64,000 bases of DNA from Aeromicrobium sp. Root344 (GTDB lineage: Bacteria; Actinomycetota; Actinomycetes; Propionibacteriales; Nocardioidaceae). The position numbers were made by a program, and so were the translations under genes. The stretch's first letter is position 1; each line of letters opens with the position of its first letter. The notes under the pieces are model-generated. The model worked only from the letters and a program-made list of their open reading frames with translations, ran no database searches and was not told where the DNA came from. The stretch spans positions 3,223,571 through 3,287,570 of the forward strand of contig NZ_LMDH01000001.1 in assembly GCF_001425755.1 (NCBI RefSeq). The letters run 5' to 3'. This document shows positions 17,801 through 25,406 of the stretch, piece after piece.

Positions 17801-17866
17801 ACGGGCGAGCGAGCCTGGGACCAGATGATCGCCAACCGCCGCGACGTGCTCACTTCTTCGCCTTGA
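14855..17866 (+). CDS. AfsR/SARP-type regulator with BTAD and AAA ATPase domains
   Basis: 1003 residues. An OmpR-like winged helix (about 10-85, TIDQVVDAVWGDAPPAKAPVS) is followed by a bacterial transcriptional activation domain (about 95-245). A P-loop ATPase follows, with Walker A GESGIGKT near residue 297 and Walker B VLLVLDDLQHADD near 410. The C-terminal 400 residues are helical and TPR-like. Proteins of this plan activate secondary metabolism or stress genes. GTG 14855 lies 6 bases after CACAAT (14843-14848), so it is taken as a leaderless start; GTG 14837 in the same frame is the alternative. Its 3' end overlaps the convergent metallopeptidase gene by 17 bases. No biosynthetic cluster is nearby, so targets are unknown. 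Confidence 0.88.
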   Translation: MHRATSAPGSVHYRLSGGVTVLVDGTSVAVGGPKQRRVLAVLLSRLGTVVTIDQVVDAVWGDAPPAKAPVSVRSYVTNLRRVLHREGVERLVSGPLGYRLDLVDGDSVDLLEFERLASSGREALVHQDVRTAAEQLGTALSWWVGAPYGDLADADFVRGESVRLASLHDTAQEAWFDASLQLGLDAELVPELEAAVATSPLQERLWGHLMLALHRSGRHADALHAYDRVREVLDREVGGRPGEGLRALLAKVQAHDPELRPTSERTTRETVAAHRIVGRDSELDALREVSVGLTMITGESGIGKTVLAQAAFTSAQATGRPVAWAAHPEGVRLPALWTWIQVLRQLGEQLGPDARRAVIRDAPGVVDALVPEWDEAPAAGRLPATGFALVEGVVTALRSLASHAPVLLVLDDLQHADDETYDVLILLVAQFPHLPVSVVATWTFYGDGRPVSREAFDRTLRSAGPGSMHLTGLDPGPASELVASIIGAEVGPQTADTMWRETGGNPLYLQEVARTIAESGHDAPVSRTVVGVLDRRLGDLADGTRRLLGTAAVMGAEIDVAALADVLDIPVSQVHEDLAPAYLAGLLDEVGDRPGDYRFSHGLVRDALLARQDVASRTTVHAKIARLGATSVATTEYERAVALADHAWRAGAELDAETAVRIIDAVVQRALGRSRYADVADLAERAVQVCARLTATPEELEREAMLWLHLASARTILDGQTDEAAGIAIRRAFEIGQSSKGRGYYSAVAMHCMMLCGTGRLDEAEPIARGLREEYESSGARDVGEVGDLTEIMLSVLRGDVDQLIAAGRHMMVTFPAPETVTDPLHFFHPRALCWMAIGEATRGDETAARGYLAEAIELTQSRGDVFSVVVNSVAEIEIDAILGITDGTAERAAEVDKAFRAAGSDQWAAVAQIVGLWAQTLQGSALDHGPEAEGAFEAYTIDGTTAATSLLRCLLADIESHHGRRETALSLLAQAERVAAATGERAWDQMIANRRDVLTSSP

Positions 17867-19232
17867 GGTCCAGGCAGCTGTTGGCGCCGTCGATGACGCC
17901 TTGACGGAATGCCTCGACCCGGCCGTAGCCGGCACCCTGTCGTTCGGCGTCGCCGTCGCCGCGGAACACCAGCAGTGCCTTGATGCCTTCGTCGAGGTCG
18001 CCGGGGGAGATGCTGTAGCTGCTGGTCTTGGCCCGGTTGTGCAGGATCACGCTGGCCGTGTAGCCGCCGGCGAAGCAGTCGCTCTTGAGCGTTGCCGTCT
18101 TCTCGTCCGAGGTGTCACCCAGTCGCGCCAAGGTTGCCAGCCCCCACTGCGTCGTCAGCAGCGTCGCGACCGCGTAGTCGCCGCCCTGGCGGTAGATCTC
18201 GGGCATCGTGTCGACGTTGTCGAAGCCGATGTAGTCCTCGGGCACACAGTAGAAGAGCGAGAATCCCGCGGTCGACTCGCCGTTGCAGGTCGGCGGGTTC
18301 GCCGGGTCGTACGGCTTGAAGTCGGTCAACGGCTTCCAGGCCTTGCCGCCGGAGATTCCCGGGTAGAGCTGGGAGAAGAAGTCCTCGATGTCGTACGGAA
18401 CCTTGTTGACGATCTCGTCGTACGGAGCGTCGCCCCCGCGGTCGGCGTCCTCCTGCGTGCTGAACGGCAGCTCGAGCACCACGGGATCTCCGTCGTGATA
18501 GGTCTTGCACTTGGTCGGGCCGCTGTCGAACCCGTCCTGGAAGGCGCTGACCCGGTCGAAACCGCTGCCGTGCGCCGAGGCGTCGGTGGCTTCGGTGCCC
18601 GGGTTGTCGCGCAGGTCGAGGATCCCGGCGAGGGCCGTGTCGAGGTCGCCGGCGGTGACCTTGAAGATCTTCGCCTTGGCCGCATGGGCGGACCATGCGC
18701 CGGCGAAGCAGTCGGCCTGCAGCTCAGAGGACACCGTCAGCTTGTTGGCGTCGAAGAACCCTGCGCGCTGTTGCATCGCGTGCCCCCACTCGTGCGCGAG
18801 CACGACCGGGATGACGAAGTCGCCGTACTTCTTCTGCAAGGACGGCAACAGGTCCTGCGCGTCCCACGCCACCGAGTCGTCCAGCTTGCAGTAGAAGGCA
18901 TTGCCCTGCACGTCCGAATAGCTGTTCGCGCACTCGGGACCCTTGGTGGACTGCTCGGTCGAGGCATACAGGCCGCCCTTGACCGGCTTGTACTTCGATC
19001 CGTACAGCTTCGGGAACTCAGCAGTCCAGTAGTCCTGCAGATCTGCGATGGCCTTGATCGCGAGCTTGTTGACGGGCGCCGAACGATCGCCGTCGATCTT
19101 CACCGAGCTCACAGCGGTCCTCGGCGGCTTGGACGTCCCCTTCTCGTCCGAACCGCCACCACACGCCGTCAGCAGCAACAGTGTGGCCGCCACGAGGATT
19201 GCGGTGGTCTGCCGCCTCGCACCCATCATCAC
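17850..19232 (-). CDS. Lipoprotein neutral zinc metallopeptidase with duplicated, degenerate second domain
   Basis: 460 residues. A lipoprotein signal ends in LLTAC (Cys about residue 24). The first domain carries the zinc motif in VLAHEWGHAMQQ and ELQADCFAGAW, as in the YpfJ-like putative neutral zinc metallopeptidases. The second half repeats the same landmarks (FYC..., LLTTQWGLATLARLG, LKSDCFAGGY, GDLDEGIKALL, GRVEAFRQG) but has TQWGL where HEWGH should be, so this copy cannot bind zinc in the same way. The GTG start overlaps the stop of the LpqN-like gene (GTGA) and has no separate Shine-Dalgarno, so coupling is likely. Function probably lies at the outer face of the membrane. Confidence 0.85.
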   Translation of the reverse strand: MMMGARRQTTAILVAATLLLLTACGGGSDEKGTSKPPRTAVSSVKIDGDRSAPVNKLAIKAIADLQDYWTAEFPKLYGSKYKPVKGGLYASTEQSTKGPECANSYSDVQGNAFYCKLDDSVAWDAQDLLPSLQKKYGDFVIPVVLAHEWGHAMQQRAGFFDANKLTVSSELQADCFAGAWSAHAAKAKIFKVTAGDLDTALAGILDLRDNPGTEATDASAHGSGFDRVSAFQDGFDSGPTKCKTYHDGDPVVLELPFSTQEDADRGGDAPYDEIVNKVPYDIEDFFSQLYPGISGGKAWKPLTDFKPYDPANPPTCNGESTAGFSLFYCVPEDYIGFDNVDTMPEIYRQGGDYAVATLLTTQWGLATLARLGDTSDEKTATLKSDCFAGGYTASVILHNRAKTSSYSISPGDLDEGIKALLVFRGDGDAERQGAGYGRVEAFRQGVIDGANSCLDLKAKK

Positions 19233-19897
19233 GAGATGGTCGTCGAGCTGTCGATGTCGTTCATGACGGCGGTCAGGACGTCGACCTCGTCCTGCGTCGC
19301 GTACGCATTGAGCTGCAGGACGTAGAGGCCGCCGGACGCAGCCGGCACCACCACGGTCTTCTGCGCGATCAGCATCGGCGTGCCCTTGACGTCGACCGTC
19401 CCGCCGTACTGCACGGCGTCATAGCCACCCAGCTTGCTCGGGCTGGCCGGCGACAGCTCCTTGAAGCCCTCGAGGTTCTTCAGCTCCTGCGGGGCGTACT
19501 CGAGGATCTTGGCGGCCTCGACGTTGCCCTCGAGCTTGGAGAACAGCGCCAGCACGTGTGGCGGGTTCGCCGGGTCGGCTGCGCCCTTGTAGACGATCGC
19601 GCCGTACGAACCGGCGTCCCCGTAGTCCTTGGTCGTCTCCCAGCCGTCGGGCACCGGCAGGTCGACCGTGACGCCGTCGCTGTCCTCGCGGGTCAGGGCC
19701 GTCTCGGTGGCGCCGGACTGCTTGATGTAGTCCGCCACGGTCGGTGTTGAGGCCGACGCGCTGGGTGACGGCTTGGCGCTCGACTTCGTCGGCGCAGGAT
19801 CGCTCTTCGGGTCGTCGCTGCCGCCGCACGCACCGAGGGTGAGCGCGACGGTGAGGGCGATGCCGGCAGTGGCGACGGAACGGCGGGTGAGCTTCAT
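19229..19897 (-). CDS. LpqN/LpqT-like lipoprotein
   Basis: 222 residues. A signal peptide ending LTLGAC gives lipidation at about Cys24, followed by a low-complexity Ser/Pro/Lys linker. The body starts VADYIKQSGATETALTREDSDGVTVDLPVPDGW and ends in an amphipathic helix, the pattern of mycobacterial LpqN/LpqT lipoproteins, which act at the cell envelope and whose molecular role is poorly known. AGGAG precedes ATG 19897 by 5-6 bases, and a TAGCGT box upstream could be its -10. It heads a two-gene operon with the lipoprotein metallopeptidase. Confidence 0.85.
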   Translation of the reverse strand: MKLTRRSVATAGIALTVALTLGACGGSDDPKSDPAPTKSSAKPSPSASASTPTVADYIKQSGATETALTREDSDGVTVDLPVPDGWETTKDYGDAGSYGAIVYKGAADPANPPHVLALFSKLEGNVEAAKILEYAPQELKNLEGFKELSPASPSKLGGYDAVQYGGTVDVKGTPMLIAQKTVVVPAASGGLYVLQLNAYATQDEVDVLTAVMNDIDSSTTIS

Positions 19898-19990
19898 GGG
19901 TTCTCCTGGGAGTGGGACGACACCACCACGGACGCTAGGGCGTACCGATTGGAGAATTGTTGGAGTTGAGTCGTTGGCGACAATGTGTCC

Positions 19991-20548
19991 ATGACACAGC
20001 GGACACTCACGACAGCACGGATCGTCCTGGTGCCCCTCGATGATGAGCACTTCGAGCTCGAGGTCGAACTGGACTCCGATCCGGAGGTGATGCGCCATCT
20101 CGGTGGGGCGGCCCGCTCGCGCGCCCAGACGCAGGAGGCGCACGAGCGCCGACTTCGCGCCGCGCAGAAGGTTCCGGGCCTGGGATTCTGGGTCGGATTC
20201 GTCGACGGTGAATTCATCGGGTGGTGGATCCTCCAGCCGCCGCACGGGCCAGACCAGCCAGAGGTCGAGGGAGAGGCGGAGCTCGGCTACCGCCTGTTGC
20301 GGAAGCACTGGCGCCTCGGCTACGCCAGCGAAGGCTCGCGCGAGCTCATCCGCCACGGATTCGAAGAGCTCAGGCTGACCCGGATCTTCGCGCAGACGCT
20401 CGCTGTCAACACTGCTTCACGGGCCACCATGTCCAGCGCCGGTCTCACGTTCGCTCGCGCGTTCGCCTCGAGCGAGTCGATCCCCGGTGCGGAGCACGGT
20501 GAGGTCGAGTACGAGATCACCCGGGACGCCTATGAGACCGGCCTCTAG
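19991..20548 (+). CDS. GNAT N-acetyltransferase, RimJ/RimL type
   Basis: 185 residues. TTARIVLVPLDDEHFE at the N-terminus, GFWVGFVDGEFIGWWIL for the central strands, the acetyl-CoA loop AELGYRLLRKHWRLGYASEGSREL, and a C-terminal N-x-ASRATMSSAGLTF segment fit the family. Substrate unknown. ATG 19991 lies 6 bases after GACAAT (19979-19984), indicating a leaderless start; GTG 19985 in frame is less likely. It is divergent from the LpqN-like gene. Confidence 0.87.
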   Translation: MTQRTLTTARIVLVPLDDEHFELEVELDSDPEVMRHLGGAARSRAQTQEAHERRLRAAQKVPGLGFWVGFVDGEFIGWWILQPPHGPDQPEVEGEAELGYRLLRKHWRLGYASEGSRELIRHGFEELRLTRIFAQTLAVNTASRATMSSAGLTFARAFASSESIPGAEHGEVEYEITRDAYETGL

Positions 20549-20563
20549 CGAGGCAGAGGCCGG
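20538..20563. terminator. Hairpin at the end of the GNAT gene
   Basis: CCGGCCTCT (20538-20546) and AGAGGCCGG (20555-20563) are perfect inverted copies with an 8-base loop. The stem includes the GNAT stop codon and sits between two convergent genes. No T run follows, so it may act as a factor-assisted or weak bidirectional terminator. Confidence 0.55.
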
Positions 20564-20577
20564 CGGAGTGAGGGTGG

Positions 20578-21402
20578 TCAGGCTGGTCGCGCGCAGGCGA
20601 ACATGACAGTGCGGATGCGCCTCTCGGCGAGATTGGCCACCTGATTGGCGGCCATCGGCCCGAATGCCTCGCCGAGGAAGGCCGAGAACGTGACTGGCGG
20701 TGGCCCGTCTCGTTCGATCCGGGCTCGCATCTGCTGGAACCACACGAGGCTCTCGTCGGAGGAATCGACTTCAGAGATGATCTCGAAGCCGGCTTCGTGG
20801 AGCAGCTCGCGCATGTCTTCCGGGGTTGCGAGGAAGCTCGTCGACGGGTCGTTGGCCCACGGCACCGGATATCTGACGTCGCCGCCCTCACCCTGCAGCA
20901 CGTCGTACGCGACGAATCTGCCGCCGGGTCTGAGCACACGGAACGCCTCGGCGTAAAGCGCATGCTTGTCGGAGATGTTCATCGCCACATGGACGGTCAG
21001 CGCCGCGTCGACAGCGCCGTCAGGCAGACCGGTGTCCGTGGCGTCCCCGACCTGGAAGCGCGTCCGGTCGGACAGGCCCGTCCACTCCGAGAGTGCCGTC
21101 GCCACCTCGCAGAATTCGGAGGTGAGGTCGACGCCGGTGACCATGCACCCGGTCACCTCCGCCAGTGTCCGCGCCGGACCGCCCAAACCACTGCCGAGGT
21201 CGAGCACATGAGAGCTGGCACTCAGGCCCAGGGCCTCGACGATCTCCAAGGTTGCCGCACGGCCGCGAATGTGGAACTCATCGACCGGAGCGAGGTCGAG
21301 CGGTCTGAGCGCTGCACGATCGATGCCGGCCGCATCCAGGGCAGAGCTGATGGCCGCCACGAGACCACCCGAGCCACCGTAGAACCGCGAAACCTCGGTC
21401 AT
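20578..21402 (-). CDS. Class I SAM-dependent methyltransferase
   Basis: 274 residues. SAM-binding motif I reads VLDLGSGLGGPARTLAE (about residues 67-83), followed by the acidic end of strand 2 (VTGVDLT) and motif RVLRPGGRFVAYDVL. The closest family by eye is the sarcosine/dimethylglycine or small-molecule methyltransferase type with an N-terminal cap (YGGSGGLVAAISSAL). ATG 21402 was chosen because it gives this standard N-terminus; no clear Shine-Dalgarno is visible, and a 3-codon ORF (21399-21410) overlaps it as ATGA. Substrate unknown. Confidence 0.85.
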   Translation of the reverse strand: MTEVSRFYGGSGGLVAAISSALDAAGIDRAALRPLDLAPVDEFHIRGRAATLEIVEALGLSASSHVLDLGSGLGGPARTLAEVTGCMVTGVDLTSEFCEVATALSEWTGLSDRTRFQVGDATDTGLPDGAVDAALTVHVAMNISDKHALYAEAFRVLRPGGRFVAYDVLQGEGGDVRYPVPWANDPSTSFLATPEDMRELLHEAGFEIISEVDSSDESLVWFQQMRARIERDGPPPVTFSAFLGEAFGPMAANQVANLAERRIRTVMFACARPA

Positions 21403-21500
21403 TGCGTCATCTTCGCACCGACCTGCCGCGACGTCGACGGGGAGGATCCCACCAGCTATTCGCCATTCACCGGGCCGCGTTCCGTGGCCCTGCGTTGACG

Positions 21501-21911
21501 TCACGACGCTCGTGGGTGCCCGGGCCTGGAGAGCTGGAGCCGCACCACGATCCACGTCCAGATCGTCGACACGACCCCCAGGATGGCGCCGCCGATGCCG
21601 CGCCAGACGGTCCCGTCCTCCGCGCCCGAACCATAGGTGAGCAGCGCCAAGCAGTACGCAACGGCGAAGCCAGTAGCCGGAGCGGCCAGCGCAGCGAGCA
21701 CGAGGGTGCGGAACCGACTGAGGGTGAACGCAGCGAGAAGTGACGGCGCCAGTGAGATGCCTGCGGCCCAGCCGTAGAACTCGAGCTCGTCGCTCGCTGC
21801 GGGCAGGCCTTGGAGCCAGACCGCGTACAGCACGGCCGTGGCAACCGTCAGTCCCCATGCCGTCGCGGCCGCCTGGATCCGACTGCCTCGACGCGGTGGG
21901 TGCTCCGTCAC
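21501..21911 (-). CDS. Hypothetical membrane protein, four segments
   Basis: 136 residues, not recognised. Four hydrophobic segments are visible (about residues 14-32, 46-63, 70-90 and 105-123) with a short basic C-terminus, so it is an integral membrane protein. The GTG at 21911 follows GAGGGT (21918-21923 on the minus strand) by 6 bases, like other leaderless starts here. It lies in the same direction as the methyltransferase, 98 bases upstream. Confidence 0.65.
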   Translation of the reverse strand: MTEHPPRRGSRIQAAATAWGLTVATAVLYAVWLQGLPAASDELEFYGWAAGISLAPSLLAAFTLSRFRTLVLAALAAPATGFAVAYCLALLTYGSGAEDGTVWRGIGGAILGVVSTIWTWIVVRLQLSRPGHPRAS

Positions 21912-22064
21912 CCTCGGACCCTCTCACGGGGGCGACGGACGCGTACGACCTTTGCGGCATGGGTGCGGCTCGGCGCGGTGTCGTATCGGGGTCCTCCCGT
22001 TCGTGGTGATGACAGAGGCGCACCACCACGGTCGCGCCGACCGGAAGCGAATCAAGGAGGAACC

Positions 22065-22625
22065 ATGTCACTCTCGGTGCTCGACATGTCTGTCTCGGTC
22101 GACGGCTTTGTCGCCGACGCCAACGACTACCTCGGTGGTGAGGATGGGGAGCGGCTGCACGCGTGGGCCGATTCGCGGGATCCCTCGCGACCGGTCCAGC
22201 AGTTCGAGGACGAGTGGAACGCGGCAGGGGCGATCCTTGCCGGCCGCCGGACTGCGGAGCTCATGGATCACTGGGGTGGTTCGCACGGCGGGCTTCCCAT
22301 CTTCGTGCCGAGCCATCGCCCGCCTCCTCCGGCTGCCCGCTGGGGCTACCCGTTGGTCACGTACGTCTCCGACGGCATCGAGAGCGCCATGGCGCAGGCC
22401 AAGGCTGCCGCCGCCGACAAGAATGTCCAGGTCCGTGGCGCCAACGTGGCACAGCGGGCCCTTGAGGCGGGGGTGCTCGACGAGATCCAGATCCACCAGA
22501 TCCCCGTCCTGCTAGGAGACGGTCGCCGCCTCTTCGACGTCTTGCCGGGGCTTCTCGAGCTCGAGATCCGCCACGTGATCGACACCCCGGAAGCGACCCA
22601 CATCCGGTACGCCGTCCGCCGTTGA
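22065..22625 (+). CDS. Dihydrofolate reductase-family protein (RibD C-terminal fold)
   Basis: 186 residues: SLSVLDMSVSVDGFVADAND, AGAILAGRRTAELMDHWGG, and VQVRGANVAQRALEAGVLDEIQIHQIPVLLGDGRRLFD mark the nucleotide-binding strands and last strands of the RibD-C/DHFR fold. A strong AAGGAGG precedes ATG 22065 by 6 bases, unlike most genes here. It stands alone. Reaction unknown; NAD(P)H-dependent reduction is inferred from the fold. Confidence 0.85.
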   Translation: MSLSVLDMSVSVDGFVADANDYLGGEDGERLHAWADSRDPSRPVQQFEDEWNAAGAILAGRRTAELMDHWGGSHGGLPIFVPSHRPPPPAARWGYPLVTYVSDGIESAMAQAKAAAADKNVQVRGANVAQRALEAGVLDEIQIHQIPVLLGDGRRLFDVLPGLLELEIRHVIDTPEATHIRYAVRR

Positions 22626-22653
22626 GCGACTTCCTTGATCCAGTTGAACGCGA

Positions 22654-23103
22654 CTACCGATGCAGTTCGACGTCAAAGACCAGACTGGTGAAGTCGGGGT
22701 CGAATCCGATGTCGTTGCACGCGTACCGCCGTACGCCGTCGTCGTGGACCTCCAGATACATCCCCGAGGTGTGGCTCTGGGACTCACGGCCTTTCGATCG
22801 GCCGGAGTCCCAGATGTTGTAGAACACCAGCTTCCCGTCAGTCTTGACGATCTCAACATCGACCTGCGGAGGGGCGGAGTCGGTCCAGACGATCCACTGG
22901 TCGCGCTCCTCGTCTCCGATCCGGACCGCACCCTCGGTAGCAATGAACAGGCCTTGCCGCCACCGCTCACCGACGGAGATGACGGAGAACGTGACGCGTT
23001 GGCCAGCGGCGACGTCAAGCGACTCGATCAGGACGACAGGCGCGCCGTCTGGAGCGAGGAGGGATCGATTCAGGGTGCGACCTGGCAGCGGCATTCTGGG
23101 CAC
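22654..23103 (-). CDS. Hypothetical protein
   Basis: 149 residues, not recognised. Predicted mainly beta: APVVLIESLDVAAGQRVTFSVISVG, QGLFIATEGAVRIG and YACNDIGFDPDFTSLVFDVEL; no signal peptide or membrane segment. The GTG at 23103 lies 6 bases after TACCGT (23110-23115 on the minus strand), so a leaderless start is likely; an in-frame ATG nine bases further in is the alternative. It converges on the DHFR-like gene at 22065-22625. Confidence 0.65.
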   Translation of the reverse strand: MPRMPLPGRTLNRSLLAPDGAPVVLIESLDVAAGQRVTFSVISVGERWRQGLFIATEGAVRIGDEERDQWIVWTDSAPPQVDVEIVKTDGKLVFYNIWDSGRSKGRESQSHTSGMYLEVHDDGVRRYACNDIGFDPDFTSLVFDVELHR

Positions 23104-23177
23104 GGCACGACGGTACCGGCCGGCGACGGGCCAGCTGAACCTTCACAGGCGCGCGGGTGCTTTGTAGGGTGCAAGTC

Positions 23178-23255
23178 GTGCTCGCCTGCGACTTCGTCCG
23201 TGCCCTTCGGCCAGTTGCGCCGCGCGCCGCCGACGGCCAGGAGACTCATAGATGA
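23178..23255 (+). CDS. 25-codon upstream ORF coupled to the LLM oxidoreductase
   Basis: GTG 23178 lies 7 bases after TAGGGT (23165-23170), the leaderless layout used by other genes here. The ORF runs 25 codons (MLACDFVRA...GQETHR) and stops in ATGA at 23252-23255, overlapping the ATG of the LLM oxidoreductase. The Shine-Dalgarno AGGAG of that gene lies inside the ORF. Translation of the small ORF could therefore open or mask the downstream start. The peptide has one Cys and many Arg/Ala residues and no known family. Found by reading; expression is not shown. Confidence 0.5.
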   Translation: MLACDFVRALRPVAPRAADGQETHR

Positions 23256-24067
23256 CCTCTTCTGGCGCGCCGTTTCGATTCGGGGTGGTGACCCCCGTCC
23301 TAGACAGTCCGGCCAAGTGGCGAGATGAGGTGCGACGAATTGCCGACCTCGGCTACTCGACGCTGCTGATGCCTGACGTACCCGGGTGGCAGCCGGCCCC
23401 CGGACCGGCGTTGGCGGTGGCCGCGAGTCTCGCAGACATTCGGGTGGGGACGTGGGTCTATGCCTCTCCGCTGCGTCCTGCCTCGACTCTGGCGTGGGAG
23501 GCGCACTCGTTGTCGGAGCTGACCGACGGACGGTTCGACCTTGGTATCGGGACCGGCAGACCCGGGCTCGACGACCTGCTGCGAGAACTCGGTCTGCCAG
23601 TGCTCTCGCCGGGTGAACGACTGACGAGCATCCAGGACACGGTTGCCTTGCTGCGCACGTACGACGGCCCGGACAGGCATACGCCGGTCGTGATGGCCGT
23701 GCGGGGGCCTAAGGCACGCGCGCTCGCCGCCGAGATTGCCGACATGGTCACGTTCGTGATGTCACCGGGTAGCACCCGGGACGAGGTGGTGCAGATGGCG
23801 CGAGAACTTCGAGCTGTGCGTGACGTACCCGTCGCTCTGCACGTCTCAGTCGTCGGGGACGATGTCGCCCCGTTCATGGCCGGCCCCGACACGGACCCTG
23901 CCGAACTCCGTGCAGCGGACTCGCTGGCGATCCTGCCCGCTGACCCCGCCGCGGCGGTGGAGGAGCTGCAGCGATGCCGCGAGGAGATCGGCGCGACCTA
24001 CGTGGTCATCGGCTCCAACTCCGCGGACACCGTGGCCCCGGTCGTCGCTCAGCTCGCGGGCAGCTAG
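23252..24067 (+). CDS. LLM-class flavin-dependent oxidoreductase (probably F420-dependent)
   Basis: 271 residues with the luciferase-like TIM barrel pattern: RFGVVTPVLDSPAKWRDEVRRIADLGYSTLLMPD at the N-terminus, then LSELTDGRFDLGIGTGRPG near residue 90 and a C-terminal QRCREEIGATYVVIG strand. It resembles the actinobacterial F420-dependent LLM subgroup; substrate unknown. AGGAG lies 7-8 bases before ATG 23252, and the start overlaps the stop of a 25-codon upstream ORF. Confidence 0.87.
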   Translation: MTSSGAPFRFGVVTPVLDSPAKWRDEVRRIADLGYSTLLMPDVPGWQPAPGPALAVAASLADIRVGTWVYASPLRPASTLAWEAHSLSELTDGRFDLGIGTGRPGLDDLLRELGLPVLSPGERLTSIQDTVALLRTYDGPDRHTPVVMAVRGPKARALAAEIADMVTFVMSPGSTRDEVVQMARELRAVRDVPVALHVSVVGDDVAPFMAGPDTDPAELRAADSLAILPADPAAAVEELQRCREEIGATYVVIGSNSADTVAPVVAQLAGS

Positions 24068-24074
24068 CCGCCCA

Positions 24075-24914
24075 CTACCTCGGGCCGGCGCGTACGCCTT
24101 CAGAAATCGCGGGGAGGAACTCGGTGAGGGCGGCCGTGTCCACCCCATCGCTACCCCGCCACCAGCAGACTGGGTATGCGCGTTCGACGAAGTGATGGTC
24201 AGGTGAGGGACGACTGTCGTACGGAACAAAGTCGTCTTTGCAACTGCTCTGCTTGGCCGCTCGAAGGACACCACAAACTCCGAGGATGTCGACTGTCACC
24301 TCGCGCTCGGCCTTGTTGCCCGCAAACGATTTCAGACGTGGCGCGACTTTGGTTGCGGTGTCATCAGCCGCCGCCGAGCGCAGGGTCGTCACCATGTGCC
24401 GACCTGCGTTCTTGCCCGCCTCCGTGAGCGGCACTCTTGGCGCATTCTCGAATTGCTCCAGGTCGAAAGCCAAGTAGGCGACATCGTCACGTCGCACCCC
24501 GCCCCATTTGAACCGCTCGAAATTCAGGACGTTGAGGTCCTCCTCTTGGTCCTCGAAGAGCCCGCAGACCCTGCAGGCTCGGCCCCTCGCGTCGGGCGTG
24601 AATTCATGGGATGGCAGATGGCGAGCGACGGCGTACGAGCCGAGAGCGGAGCGAAGGTCGAGCCGACGCGACTCTAGGCTCGCTAGGAATGCGTCGCCAA
24701 TCTCGGCGATGTCGATGCGGCTCGCGGCGGCTCGCGCTCGAGAAACCCACTCGTCGTGGTCCACGATGGCGGTGTCGCGGAACATGACCCCGGCCTCGAT
24801 GGCTCCCTCATACTCCGCCGTACTCGGAAACTGCGGCGGCTGCTTCCAGCCTTGGCTCGACCAAAACGTTTGCAGGAGCGGTCGAAGTGCCTGAGCGCTG
24901 GCGTCATACGGCAT
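24075..24914 (-). CDS. Hypothetical protein with a CxxC motif
   Basis: 279 residues, not assigned. Landmarks are RACRVCGLFED near residue 112 (one CxxC), DLNVLNFERFKWGG soon after, and a C-terminal RAYPVCWWRGSDGVD. The DLNVLNFERFKWGG and CWWRG phrases recall a group of actinobacterial proteins of unknown function often found in accessory regions; this is memory, not a search. No signal or membrane segment. ATG 24914 lies 6 bases after TAGGCT (24921-24926 on the minus strand), the leaderless pattern. First of three minus-strand genes of unknown function. Confidence 0.7.
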   Translation of the reverse strand: MPYDASAQALRPLLQTFWSSQGWKQPPQFPSTAEYEGAIEAGVMFRDTAIVDHDEWVSRARAAASRIDIAEIGDAFLASLESRRLDLRSALGSYAVARHLPSHEFTPDARGRACRVCGLFEDQEEDLNVLNFERFKWGGVRRDDVAYLAFDLEQFENAPRVPLTEAGKNAGRHMVTTLRSAAADDTATKVAPRLKSFAGNKAEREVTVDILGVCGVLRAAKQSSCKDDFVPYDSRPSPDHHFVERAYPVCWWRGSDGVDTAALTEFLPAISEGVRAGPR

Positions 24915-25040
24915 ACCCAGAGCCTAGAACTGGCACAGCGCGGTTGAGCCCGAGCACCGGACAGAACGACATCCGGTGGAACGACGCGTCCAAGGAGCAG
25001 CGCTCATGTGAGCACCAACCATGGATGAACACACAAACGA

Positions 25041-25394
25041 TCACTCGCAGGCCGCCGTGCCTGGTAAAGCCCTACGAAGGAGCAGGATGTATTCGTCGAG
25101 CAGATCGAAGAGCTTGGACAACGCTTCAGCGTCCTGCCTCTCGTCGAACCGCTGCATCGTCGGCAGTCGATCCTTTGGGTAGAGCTCGCAGAGAACCATC
25201 CAGGGCCACGCCAATTCTGATCGCGTATTGCCCCGGTCTATCAGCCAATCGCTGAAGTCGCGCAGGAACTTGTGATCGTTGCCCTGCTCGTATCCCTGGA
25301 TATAGCAACAAACTCCATGGAAGGTGGCTCGCGGGACGAACATCGCGGGCCGACGCCGGAGTTGCGGCAGGAACTCAAAGAATGGTTCGGCCAT
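25041..25394 (-). CDS. Hypothetical protein, small helical family
   Basis: 117 residues, soluble. It begins FFEFLPQLRRRPAMFVPRATFHGVCCYIQGYEQG and continues DFSDWLIDRGNTRSELAWPWMVL. The RRPAMF-x-x-RATF...GYE pattern recalls a small actinobacterial family of unknown role that I associate with accessory regions. ATG 25394 lies 6 bases after CACAGT (25401-25406 on the minus strand), consistent with a leaderless start. Function unknown; an immunity-type role is only a guess. Confidence 0.65.
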   Translation of the reverse strand: MAEPFFEFLPQLRRRPAMFVPRATFHGVCCYIQGYEQGNDHKFLRDFSDWLIDRGNTRSELAWPWMVLCELYPKDRLPTMQRFDERQDAEALSKLFDLLDEYILLLRRALPGTAACE

Positions 25395-25406
25395 CCCAAC
25401 ACTGTG

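Noticed and set aside
21399-21410. A 3-codon ORF ending in ATGA with the methyltransferase start (minus strand)
   Set aside because: Too short to separate from chance, and no -10 hexamer at the right distance.
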